Shown in pieces: positions 8,218 through 15,171 of a stretch of 37,714 bases of DNA; within the stretch, counting starts at the first letter, position 1; every line of letters starts with the position of its first letter. The notes beneath the pieces were generated by a model. The model was not told where the DNA came from. It saw only the letters and a program-made list of their open reading frames with translations, and ran no database searches. This stretch comes from Pseudomonadota bacterium (GTDB taxonomy: Bacteria; Pseudomonadota; Alphaproteobacteria; Reyranellales; Reyranellaceae). Where the stretch lies: positions 1 to 37,714 of the forward strand of contig JAEZHS010000692.1 in assembly GCA_023436825.1 (NCBI GenBank). Direction: 5' to 3'. The position numbers were made by a program, and so were the translations under genes.

Positions 8218-10026
8218 CTACGCCGCCGCGAGGTCGTCGTCCTTGCCTTCGGCCTGGCGCTCGACCAGGCGGCGGTAGATGCCACTCTTGATCCGCATCA
8301 GGGCGGCATGGTTGCCGTCCTCGACGATGCGACCATGGTCAAAGACCAGGATCCGGTCGAGCTCGCGCACCGTGGACAGGCGGTGAGCGATCACGAGCGT
8401 CGTGCGGCCCTGCATCAGCGTATGCATGGCGTCCTGGATCAATGCCTCCGATTCGCTGTCGAGGCTCGAGGTCGCCTCGTCCAGGATCAGGATCGGCGCA
8501 TCGGCCAGGAAGGCGCGCGCGAGCGCCACCCGCTGGCGTTCGCCACCGGAGAGCTTGACGCCGCGCTCGCCGACCAGGGTGGCGTAGCCCTGGGGCAGCC
8601 GGTTCACGAACACGTCGGCGTGGGCAAGCCGCGCCGCCGCCTCGATCTCGGCCATCGTGGCATCGGGCCGGCCATAGGCGATGTTCTCGGCGAGCGAGCG
8701 GTGGAACAGCACCGGCTCCTGCTGCACGATCGCCACCTGCCGGCGCAGGCTCTCCTGCGTGACCGCGGCGATGTCCTGGCCGTCGATCGCGATGCAACCA
8801 CCGTCGAGGTCGTACAGCCGCTGCACGAGCTTGACGAAGGTCGTCTTGCCCGAGCCCGATCGTCCGACGAGGCCGACGCGCTGGCCCGGCGGAATCCGGA
8901 CCGACAATCCGTCATAGACCTGCCGGTCGAGCGCAGGATAGCGGAAGCGCACCTGGTCGAACTGAATGTCGCCATGCCTGATCGAGATCTCGCCCGCACC
9001 AGGTCGGTCTTCCACGCCGAACGGCTGCTGGTGAAAGTCGACCAGTTCCTCCAGGTCGCTGGTCGACCTCTGGACGTTGTGCACGTGGTGGCCGATGTCG
9101 CGCAGGTAGCCGTTGATCACGCCGTAGGCCGTGAGCACGAAGGTGACGTCGCCCAGAGTCGCCGCGCCCTGCCACCAGAACAACAGCGCAAGCCCGATCA
9201 CGACGACGCGCAGCATCATCAGGATGGCCTGCTGCAGGATGCCGGTGAGGGTATGCCTGTTCCAGGTCACCCAGGTGCGCGACCGCCAGCGCGCCAGAAC
9301 GCGGCCGAGACGGGCGTCCTCGCGCGTTTCCGCGCCGAACGCCTTGACCACCGGGTTGCAGCTCACCGCATCGGCCAGCGCGCCGCCAAGGCGGCTGTCC
9401 CAGGCGTTGGAGCGCCGCGTCACGGGCGTGACATAGTCGAGCGACAGCTTCACCGTCACCGCCACGTAGAGGATGCTGCCCATGCCGACGGCCAGCCCCA
9501 TCAGCGGCCAGTGCCAGCCGAACAGGATTGTGGCGCCAAGGAGCACGACGAGAGACGGCCACAGCGCCACGAGCACCGTATCGTTCAGCAGGTCGAAGGC
9601 CCACACGCCGCGCGTGAGCTTGCGCACCGTGGCGCCCGCGAAGCTGTTGGCGTGCCAATCCGTGGAGAAGCGCTGGACACGCCAGAAGGTCTCGTGCGCC
9701 ACCTCGCTCATCATGCGCAAGGTGAACCGAATGATGCCCCTGAAAACGCCATAGCGCAGGGCCACGAGGGCGATGCCGAGCCCGACAATGGCGGCGAATG
9801 CCCGTAGCGCGTCGCGCACGCCGGCGTCGCGCGTCCGCGTGGCGTCGGCCAGGGCGTCGACCATCTGCCCGGCAAACAGTGGCATGGCGAGCTCGGCGGC
9901 CGCGATCAGCACCAGGCCGGCCGCCATCACCGAGGCCAGGCGCCATTGCAGCCGCCAGCGGCCGGCGACGAACCGGATTGTCCGGATGAGCGGGTCTTTG
10001 CCTCGCTCGGATCTGCGAGAAATCAT
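8218..10026 (-). CDS. ABC transporter, fused permease-ATPase (ABCB/MsbA-type exporter)
   Basis: A 602-residue half transporter. An N-terminal membrane domain (about residues 25-310, six predicted helices) is joined to a nucleotide-binding domain with Walker A GRSGSGKTT (about 388-396), signature LSGGERQR (about 491-498), Walker B ILILDEATSSLD (about 508-519) and the H-loop AHRLS (about 544). It should work as a homodimer in the inner membrane. The substrate is unknown. It sits between the tct operon and the gntR-oxc operon, with a hairpin after it and a 372-bp gap before it, so it is probably its own transcription unit. A role in oxalate metabolism is not indicated by sequence. Confidence 0.92.
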   Translation of the reverse strand: MISRRSERGKDPLIRTIRFVAGRWRLQWRLASVMAAGLVLIAAAELAMPLFAGQMVDALADATRTRDAGVRDALRAFAAIVGLGIALVALRYGVFRGIIRFTLRMMSEVAHETFWRVQRFSTDWHANSFAGATVRKLTRGVWAFDLLNDTVLVALWPSLVVLLGATILFGWHWPLMGLAVGMGSILYVAVTVKLSLDYVTPVTRRSNAWDSRLGGALADAVSCNPVVKAFGAETREDARLGRVLARWRSRTWVTWNRHTLTGILQQAILMMLRVVVIGLALLFWWQGAATLGDVTFVLTAYGVINGYLRDIGHHVHNVQRSTSDLEELVDFHQQPFGVEDRPGAGEISIRHGDIQFDQVRFRYPALDRQVYDGLSVRIPPGQRVGLVGRSGSGKTTFVKLVQRLYDLDGGCIAIDGQDIAAVTQESLRRQVAIVQQEPVLFHRSLAENIAYGRPDATMAEIEAAARLAHADVFVNRLPQGYATLVGERGVKLSGGERQRVALARAFLADAPILILDEATSSLDSESEALIQDAMHTLMQGRTTLVIAHRLSTVRELDRILVFDHGRIVEDGNHAALMRIKSGIYRRLVERQAEGKDDDLAAA

Positions 10027-10169
10027 TGCACGATGCCTCGCCCGTGAAAGGGCGATGGCTCCTGAAAAGGTCGTTCGACCGAAGGCCGGGTGAGCCGGCA
10101 GCGTTCGACGACGTGAATGGTCAGAAAAGCGGAAGCAGGCGGCGCGCTCGGCGGCGGCCGCGGTCGGAC

Positions 10170-10241
10170 CTAATGCCTGAAGCGGGCGAGGTCCGGTGCG
10201 CAGCCGGCGGGAGCGACGGTGTTGAACATGATGGAGTGCAT
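10170..10241 (-). CDS. Possible 23-residue peptide upstream of the ABC transporter
   Basis: An ATG at 10241 preceded by GGGAGACGTTG, 23 codons, stop TAG at 10170. Twenty of the 22 sense codons after the ATG end in G or C, like real genes in this genome. The peptide begins MHSIMFNTVAPAG and matches nothing I recognise. It lies 143 bp upstream of the ABC transporter start, where it could be a leader or a small protein. The rest of the 10027-10398 gap shows only the hairpin at 10344. Confidence 0.3.
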   Translation of the reverse strand: MHSIMFNTVAPAGCAPDLARFRH

Positions 10242-10343
10242 CAACGTCTCCCTGGCTGGGGTTGCATCGAGGGAGGGCAAACTATGCCTCGAAGCGTCCT
10301 CGGGCAAGGGCGCTTCGACGATTTCCCGACCGAGGCTGTCGCA

Positions 10344-10363
10344 CTGTGGCGGCAACGCCACAG
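10344..10363 (-). terminator. Hairpin after tctA
   Basis: An 8-bp perfect stem CTGTGGCG / CGCCACAG closed by a four-base loop (GCAA as read on the plus strand, TTGC in minus-strand RNA), 35 bp beyond the tctA stop. No T-run follows, so it may act as a 3'-end stabilising hairpin or a weak terminator of the tct operon. Confidence 0.5.
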
Positions 10364-10398
10364 CGCTTCGGAACATGGAAGGGGAACGTGAAGAAGGC

Positions 10399-11904
10399 TC
10401 AGGCTGCGCGGCGCGGGGTGAGTAGTCGCCCGTACAGGTTCGAAAGCGCCGGCCAGAACAGGGCGACCAGGCCCAGGAGCATGATGGTGCTGACCAGGCC
10501 GTTGGAGAAGAACACCCCGAGCCCGCCCTGGGAGATCAGCAGCGACTGGCGGAAGGCTTCCTCGGCCTTGTCGCCCAGCACGATGGCCAGGACCAGCGGC
10601 GCCAGCGGATAGTTGCACTTCTTCAGGAAGTAGCCGGCCACGCCGAACACCAGCATCATCACCACGTCGAACGTGTTGTTGTGCACCGTGTAGGCGCCGA
10701 TGGCGCAGATCACCAGGATGATCGGCGCGATGATGCTGAACGGCACGCGCAGGATGGCGGCGAAGAACGGCACCATGGTCAGCACGATGATCAGGCCGAC
10801 GACGTTGCCGAGATACATGCTGGCGATCAGGCCCCAGACGAAGTCCTTCTGCTCGACGAACAGCAGCGGCCCGGGCTGCAGGCCCCAGATCAGCAGGCCG
10901 CCCAGCAGCACCGCGGCGGTCGGCGAGCCGGGCACGCCGAGCGACAGCATGGGTAGCAGCGCCGACGTGCCCGCGGCATGCGCCGCCGTCTCGGGCGCCA
11001 CCACGCCCTCGATCTCGCCCTGGCCGAACTTGTCGCCCTTGCGCGAAGCGCGCTTGGCGATGCCGTAGCTCATGAACGAGGCGGGCGTCGCTCCGGCCGG
11101 CGTGATGCCCATCCAGCAGCCGATCAGGCAGGAGCGCAACGAGGTCATCCAGTAGCGCGGCAGCTCCTTCCAGGTCTGCCACACGACGGTGGGATTGATG
11201 CTGGCGGCCTTGCCCTTGAAGGACAACCCTTCCTCCATGGTGAGCAGGATCTCGCCGATGCCGAACAGGCCGATCACGGCCACCAGGAAGTCGAACCCGC
11301 TCAGCAATTCGGTCGAGCCGAAGGTCAGGCGAAGCTGGCCGGTCACCGTGTCGGTGCCGACGGCCGCCAGCGCGAAGCCCAGCATCATGGCGGCGATGGT
11401 CTTGGTCGGCGGCTCCTTGCCCATGCCGACGAAGCTGCAGAAGGCGAGGAAGAACACCGAGAACTTCTCGGCCGGCCCGAACTGCAGGGCAAAGCTCGCC
11501 ACCAGCGGCGCGGCTAGGGTGATGACGATGACGGCGAACAGCGCGCCGACGAAGGACGAGGTGAAGGCCGCCGTCAGCGCCTCGCCGGCCTTGCCGTTCT
11601 GCGCCATCGGATGGCCATCAAAGGTGGTGGCGACCGACCACGGCTCGCCCGGGATGTTGAACAGGATCGAGGTGATTGCGCCGCCGAACAGCGCGCCCCA
11701 GTAGATGCACGACAGCAGGATGATGGCTGATGTCGGCGACATGCTGAAGGTGAGCGGCAGCAGGATCGCCACGCCGTTGGCGCCGCCCAGCCCGGGCAGC
11801 ACGCCGATGATCACGCCCAGCACGATGCCGATCACCATGTACAGGACGTTCTGCCAGCTGAGGACGACGGCGAAACCCGTCATCAAGTCGCCAATGCCTT
11901 CCAT
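10399..11904 (-). CDS. tctA: Tripartite tricarboxylate transporter, large membrane subunit
   Basis: A 501-residue integral membrane protein of the TctA family, with about 11-12 hydrophobic segments and the family signature GVLPGLGGANGVAILLPLTF near residues 37-56. It is the solute channel of a TTT secondary transporter that works with TctB and the periplasmic TctC. The start at 11904 has GAGAAGAGGATCGAGAAGCG upstream and lies 27 bp after tctB, so the two are co-transcribed. The substrate is not readable from sequence. Its place beside the oxalate genes suggests oxalate or another dicarboxylate. Confidence 0.95.
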   Translation of the reverse strand: MEGIGDLMTGFAVVLSWQNVLYMVIGIVLGVIIGVLPGLGGANGVAILLPLTFSMSPTSAIILLSCIYWGALFGGAITSILFNIPGEPWSVATTFDGHPMAQNGKAGEALTAAFTSSFVGALFAVIVITLAAPLVASFALQFGPAEKFSVFFLAFCSFVGMGKEPPTKTIAAMMLGFALAAVGTDTVTGQLRLTFGSTELLSGFDFLVAVIGLFGIGEILLTMEEGLSFKGKAASINPTVVWQTWKELPRYWMTSLRSCLIGCWMGITPAGATPASFMSYGIAKRASRKGDKFGQGEIEGVVAPETAAHAAGTSALLPMLSLGVPGSPTAAVLLGGLLIWGLQPGPLLFVEQKDFVWGLIASMYLGNVVGLIIVLTMVPFFAAILRVPFSIIAPIILVICAIGAYTVHNNTFDVVMMLVFGVAGYFLKKCNYPLAPLVLAIVLGDKAEEAFRQSLLISQGGLGVFFSNGLVSTIMLLGLVALFWPALSNLYGRLLTPRRAA

Positions 11905-11931
11905 CGCTTCTCGATCCTCTTCTCGCCCAGC

Positions 11932-12435
11932 CTAAAGGCCGAGCAGCTCCTCGAGCGGCCCCTTGGGCAACGGCACGAGGAACCACATTTCGAACGTTAC
12001 GTAGGTGATCACCGGCAGGCCGACGCTGATGGCGAGGATGAGCGGCCAGCCGTAACGGCCGATCCAGCGCATGAAGCCTGCGATCAGCAGCGCCGAGGCG
12101 AGATAGATGCCGAGCCACGGGATCGCGCCGACATAGATCGTGAGCGGCAGCACCACCTTCAGGACCTGGGCGATCTGCATCCAGGTCGCGAAGACCTTGC
12201 GGCTGCCGTGAGTGTAGGCTCGGACGAGGTTATAGGCGCTGGCGCCGATCACGATCAGCCCGATCCAGAAGGGGAAGAAGCCCGATTTGGGTCCTTCAGC
12301 GCCCCAACCGGTGCCGACCTGCAGGCTGCCTACGATGGCGGCGATGCCCAGCAGCGCCATGAAGGCGGCGACGCCCATCTCGACATGATGCTGGCGTGGA
12401 CCGGCAGACGATGGGTCATCCGGGGAGTTGGACAT
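11932..12435 (-). CDS. tctB: Tripartite tricarboxylate transporter, small membrane subunit
   Basis: A 167-residue protein with four predicted membrane helices, the usual TctB length and topology, including the GFFPFWIGLIVIG stretch after the first helix. It is the small membrane partner of TctA. The start at 12435 is preceded by AGAGGCCGCTC. It lies between tctC (82 bp upstream, with an intercistronic hairpin) and tctA (27 bp downstream). The sequence is poorly conserved in the family, so the assignment rests on topology and context. Confidence 0.9.
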   Translation of the reverse strand: MSNSPDDPSSAGPRQHHVEMGVAAFMALLGIAAIVGSLQVGTGWGAEGPKSGFFPFWIGLIVIGASAYNLVRAYTHGSRKVFATWMQIAQVLKVVLPLTIYVGAIPWLGIYLASALLIAGFMRWIGRYGWPLILAISVGLPVITYVTFEMWFLVPLPKGPLEELLGL

Positions 12436-12470
12436 GAGCGGCCTCTATTGCCCGCGATTACGCATAAGAA

Positions 12471-12498
12471 TGCCGGGAGCGTCGCGTCGCCCCCGGCA
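12471..12498 (-). terminator. Intercistronic hairpin between tctC and tctB
   Basis: A 7-bp stem TGCCGGG (12471-12477) / CCCGGCA (12492-12498) with a 14-nt GC-rich loop lies just after the tctC stop. On the minus strand it is followed by TTCTTAT. Such hairpins after binding-protein genes commonly cause partial termination or mRNA protection, giving more receptor than membrane subunits. Confidence 0.5.
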
Positions 12499-12517
12499 AA
12501 CACTGTGAAATCAGTGA

Positions 12518-13528
12518 TCAATTGGTGGCGAGGAAGCCCGCTTCCTTCATCAGGTCGCGATGGCGCTTCTCCTCGGCCTCGACCCACTTGGTGTAGTCCG
12601 CGCCGGTCATGAAGGACTGGTTGAAGGCGCCGTCCGCCATGAGCTGCGCCCATTCTGGCGTGGCACGCACCTTCTTGAACAGTTCGACGTAGTAGTCGAC
12701 CGAATCCTTGGGCGCATTCGCCGGCATGAAGATGCCGCGCAGCATCAGGTACTCGATGTCGAGGCCCTGGCTCTTGCAGGTCGGGATGCTCGACCACGAC
12801 AGGTCGCCCGCGATCTTCTCCTTGCCCGACAGCGGCTTGCTGTCGAAGACGCAGAGCGGGCGGACCTTGCCGGCGCGCCACTGCGCCACCGCTTCGATCG
12901 GGTTGTTGACCGTCATGTCGACATGCTTGCCGACGAGCTGGACAGCGACCTCTCCGCCGCCCTTGTACGGCACGTAGGTGATCTTGGTGCCGGTCGCCTT
13001 CTCCAGTGCGACGGTAATGATCTGGTCTTCCTGCTTGGAGCCGGTGCCGCCCATCTTGAACTGGCCGGCGGGCGCCGCCTTCATGGCAGCTACCAGCTCA
13101 CCGACCGTCTTGTAGGGCGCATCCGCGTTGACCCACAGCACGAACTCGTCGAGCGCCAGCATCGCCACCGGGGTCATGTCCTTCCACGAGAAGGGAATGC
13201 CCGTCGCCAGCGGCGTCGTGAACAGGTTCGACAGCGTGATGACGAGTTTGTTGCCGTTGCCCTTGGAATTCTTGATGTCGAGAAAGCCTTCGCCGCCGGC
13301 ACCACCGGCCTTGTTGACCACCACCATGCTCTGCTTCATGAGATTGTGCTTGGTAATGATGCCCTGGATCATGCGGGCCATCTGGTCGGCGCCGCCGCCG
13401 GTGCCCGCGGGCACGATGAATTCGACGTTGCGCGTCGGTTCCCAAGCACTCGCCGGTGTAACGTAGAAGCCAGCAGCAAACGCCGTCATGGCGACAGCAA
13501 TCGCCCGCCTGCGAAGCGCATCAATCAT
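12518..13528 (-). CDS. tctC: TTT periplasmic solute receptor (TctC/Bug family)
   Basis: A 336-residue periplasmic binding protein. A Sec signal peptide (about residues 1-28: basic MIDALRRRA, hydrophobic core, cleavage after ASA before WEP) precedes a two-lobed Bug/TctC body with IVPAGTGGGADQMAR and YVPYKGGGE ligand-loop motifs. I chose the ATG at 13528, preceded by GGGAGGAACCAAGGT and followed at once by the signal peptide; the open frame continues upstream without support. It is the first gene of the tctCBA operon, transcribed divergently from lysR. It should capture the carboxylate substrate in the periplasm and hand it to TctAB. Confidence 0.95.
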   Translation of the reverse strand: MIDALRRRAIAVAMTAFAAGFYVTPASAWEPTRNVEFIVPAGTGGGADQMARMIQGIITKHNLMKQSMVVVNKAGGAGGEGFLDIKNSKGNGNKLVITLSNLFTTPLATGIPFSWKDMTPVAMLALDEFVLWVNADAPYKTVGELVAAMKAAPAGQFKMGGTGSKQEDQIITVALEKATGTKITYVPYKGGGEVAVQLVGKHVDMTVNNPIEAVAQWRAGKVRPLCVFDSKPLSGKEKIAGDLSWSSIPTCKSQGLDIEYLMLRGIFMPANAPKDSVDYYVELFKKVRATPEWAQLMADGAFNQSFMTGADYTKWVEAEEKRHRDLMKEAGFLATN

Positions 13529-13550
13529 ACCTTGGTTCCTCCCGAAGCAC

Positions 13551-13575
13551 TTTTTTGTGCTAGTTGTGCAAAAAA
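13551..13575. promoter_or_regulatory. LysR-type operator between tctC and lysR
   Basis: TTTTTTG-N11-CAAAAAA is a perfect 7-bp dyad with an 11-bp spacer, matching the LTTR T-N11-A box. It sits in the 89-bp divergent gap, over the predicted tctC transcription start and the -35 of lysR, where binding could control both. Confidence 0.65.
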
Positions 13576-13584
13576 TTCTACAAT
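13555..13584 (+). promoter_or_regulatory. Candidate lysR promoter
   Basis: TTGTGC (13555-13560), an 18-bp spacer, then TACAAT (13579-13584), 33 bp before the lysR start codon. The -10 matches consensus at 5 of 6 positions. Confidence 0.45.
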
Positions 13585-13603
13585 GATCGCCTGTACGGGT
13601 CGA
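13575..13603 (-). promoter_or_regulatory. Candidate tctCBA promoter
   Basis: On the minus strand TCGACC (13598-13603), a 17-bp spacer, then TAGAAT (13575-13580). Its -10 overlaps the -10 of the divergent lysR promoter in ATTCTACAAT. Confidence 0.45.
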
Positions 13604-13617
13604 GCACTGACGAACCA

Positions 13618-14508
13618 ATGATCGACAAGCTCGAGTTCCTCATCGCGCTGGCGCGGGAAAAGAACTTCGGCAAGGCGGCCGAGCAATGCGGCGTGACGCA
13701 ACCGACTTTTTCCGCAGGCATAAAGCAACTTGAGGACACGCTCGGCGTAATGCTTGTGCAGCGCACATCGCGCTTCCTCGGATTCACCGCCGAGGGCGAG
13801 CGCGTGCTCCACTGGGCGCGCACCATCGTGGCCGACACACGGGCCATGCGGGAGGAAGTGCGCACTCTCAAGCAGGGGTTGAGTGGCCATCTCAAGATCG
13901 CCGCGATACCCACAGCGCTTGCCATGGTCTCGGCGCTGACCACGCCCTATCGAGCCAAGCATCCCAACGTGAAGTTCACGATCCTGTCTCGGACTTCGAT
14001 CGATATCCTGTCGATGCTGGAGAACCTCGAGGTAGATGCCGGCCTGACCTACATCGACAACGAGCCCCTGGGCCGTCTGCGCGCCGTACCGCTCTATCTC
14101 GAGCAGTACCGTCTGCTGACTTCGGCCGATAGCCCGTTAGGCGAGCGCGACCAGGTCACATGGACCGACGTCGCCCGCATCCCGCTTTGCCTGCTGACGC
14201 CTGACATGCAGAACCGGCGCATTATCGACAGCCTGCTGCACGCGGCCGGCGGCCACCCCGAGCCAACCCTCGAATCCAATTCGATGATCGTCCTGTTCTC
14301 GCACGTGCGTACCGGGCGTTGGGCGAGCGTGATGCCGGAGAAGCTGGCCGATACGCTCGGCCTCACGGAGCGCCTGCGCTCGATTCCGATTGTCGAGCCC
14401 GAGGCCGTCCATCAGATCGGGCTCGTCGTCCCGCCGCGCGAGCCCATGACACCTTTGGTATCTGCGCTCGTTGCGGAGGCAACCCATCTGGCTGCCAAAA
14501 TGCGGTGA
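13618..14508 (+). CDS. LysR-family transcriptional regulator
   Basis: A 296-residue LTTR. An N-terminal winged helix (residues 1-60, with AREKNFGKAAEQCGVTQPTF as the recognition part) is followed by a linker helix and a periplasmic-binding-like effector domain (about 90-296). The ATG at 13618 is where LTTRs normally begin; no clear ribosome site precedes it, and the frame can be extended to a TTG at 13564. It is divergent from tctCBA and 201 bp upstream of fdsG on the same strand, so it could regulate the transporter, formate dehydrogenase or both. An LTTR box lies 43 bp upstream of its start. The effector is unknown; formate or oxalate would fit the context. Confidence 0.93.
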   Translation: MIDKLEFLIALAREKNFGKAAEQCGVTQPTFSAGIKQLEDTLGVMLVQRTSRFLGFTAEGERVLHWARTIVADTRAMREEVRTLKQGLSGHLKIAAIPTALAMVSALTTPYRAKHPNVKFTILSRTSIDILSMLENLEVDAGLTYIDNEPLGRLRAVPLYLEQYRLLTSADSPLGERDQVTWTDVARIPLCLLTPDMQNRRIIDSLLHAAGGHPEPTLESNSMIVLFSHVRTGRWASVMPEKLADTLGLTERLRSIPIVEPEAVHQIGLVVPPREPMTPLVSALVAEATHLAAKMR

Positions 14509-14537
14509 ACGCTATTAGTTGGGCAGTCAGCGTTCAC
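14505..14537 (+). terminator. Hairpin overlapping the lysR stop codon
   Basis: GTGAACGCT (14505-14513) and AGCGTTCAC (14529-14537) form a perfect 9-bp stem with a 15-nt loop; the lysR stop is inside the left arm. AT-rich sequence but no T-run follows. It probably separates lysR from fds. Confidence 0.45.
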
Positions 14538-14640
14538 TATACCATATCTAGATGTACCCAATAGTCAAAACCAGCGGTAGATCGGTAATTCGATAGATTT
14601 ATTCTATTGCATCACATGTTAGCTTTATTGCTTGCGGGGT
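14538..14640 (+). promoter_or_regulatory. AT-rich upstream region of the fds operon with a dyad
   Basis: This stretch is strikingly AT-rich for the window and is the likely fds promoter region. It contains ATAGA-TTTAT-TCTAT (14593-14607), a perfect interrupted dyad of LTTR-box size. I could not settle on convincing -35/-10 hexamers. Confidence 0.4.
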
Positions 14641-14709
14641 GAGCACGGCCCAATAGCTGGACAGCGATGGCCGGAAGGTCCGGCCGGTAGCCATTTGGAG
14701 TGTTCCGGC

Positions 14710-15171
14710 ATGGCGGCGTGGAACGAAGCGCAGGCCAACGACATCATTAGCCGCCACGCGGGCCGCGAGGGGGCGCTGCTGCCCATCCTTCACGATATCC
14801 AAGCGGCGTTCGGCCATGTGCCGGCGCCGGCGGTGCCCGCCATAGCCCACGCGCTCAACCTCACCCGCGCGGAAGTTCACGGCGTCGTCACGTTCTACCA
14901 CGATTTTCGCGACAGACCGGCTGGCCGCCACGTGCTGAAGCTCTGCCGCGCCGAGGCTTGTCAGTCGGTGAATGGTGAACGCCTGGCGAGGCAGTTCCTC
15001 GATCGCTTCGGTATCGAGTGGGGCGGCACGACGCCGGACGGCCGCCTCACGATCGAGGCCACCTATTGCCTGGGTCTCTGCGCCTCGGGCCCGTCGGCCA
15101 TGCTCGACGGCGAGCCGATCGGGCGACTGACCACCAGTTCGGTCGACGACATCGCACGCGAGGTCGGCTGA
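14710..15171 (+). CDS. fdsG: NAD-dependent formate dehydrogenase, gamma subunit
   Basis: A 153-residue NuoE-like thioredoxin-fold subunit carrying one [2Fe-2S] cluster on Cys79, Cys84, Cys120 and Cys124 (CRAEAC and CLGLC). It passes electrons between the beta-subunit flavin and the cluster chain of the cytosolic Fds formate dehydrogenase. The ATG at 14710, preceded by GGAG at 14697, gives the normal family length. Its stop overlaps the fdsB start by one base, so the two are translationally coupled. Confidence 0.95.
   Translation: MAAWNEAQANDIISRHAGREGALLPILHDIQAAFGHVPAPAVPAIAHALNLTRAEVHGVVTFYHDFRDRPAGRHVLKLCRAEACQSVNGERLARQFLDRFGIEWGGTTPDGRLTIEATYCLGLCASGPSAMLDGEPIGRLTTSSVDDIAREVG

Noticed and set aside
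10170..10376. A 68-residue version of the small ORF before the ABC exporter
   Set aside because: The ATG at 10376 has no ribosome site and the extra 45 codons cross the post-tctA hairpin. Only the last 23 codons have a plausible start.
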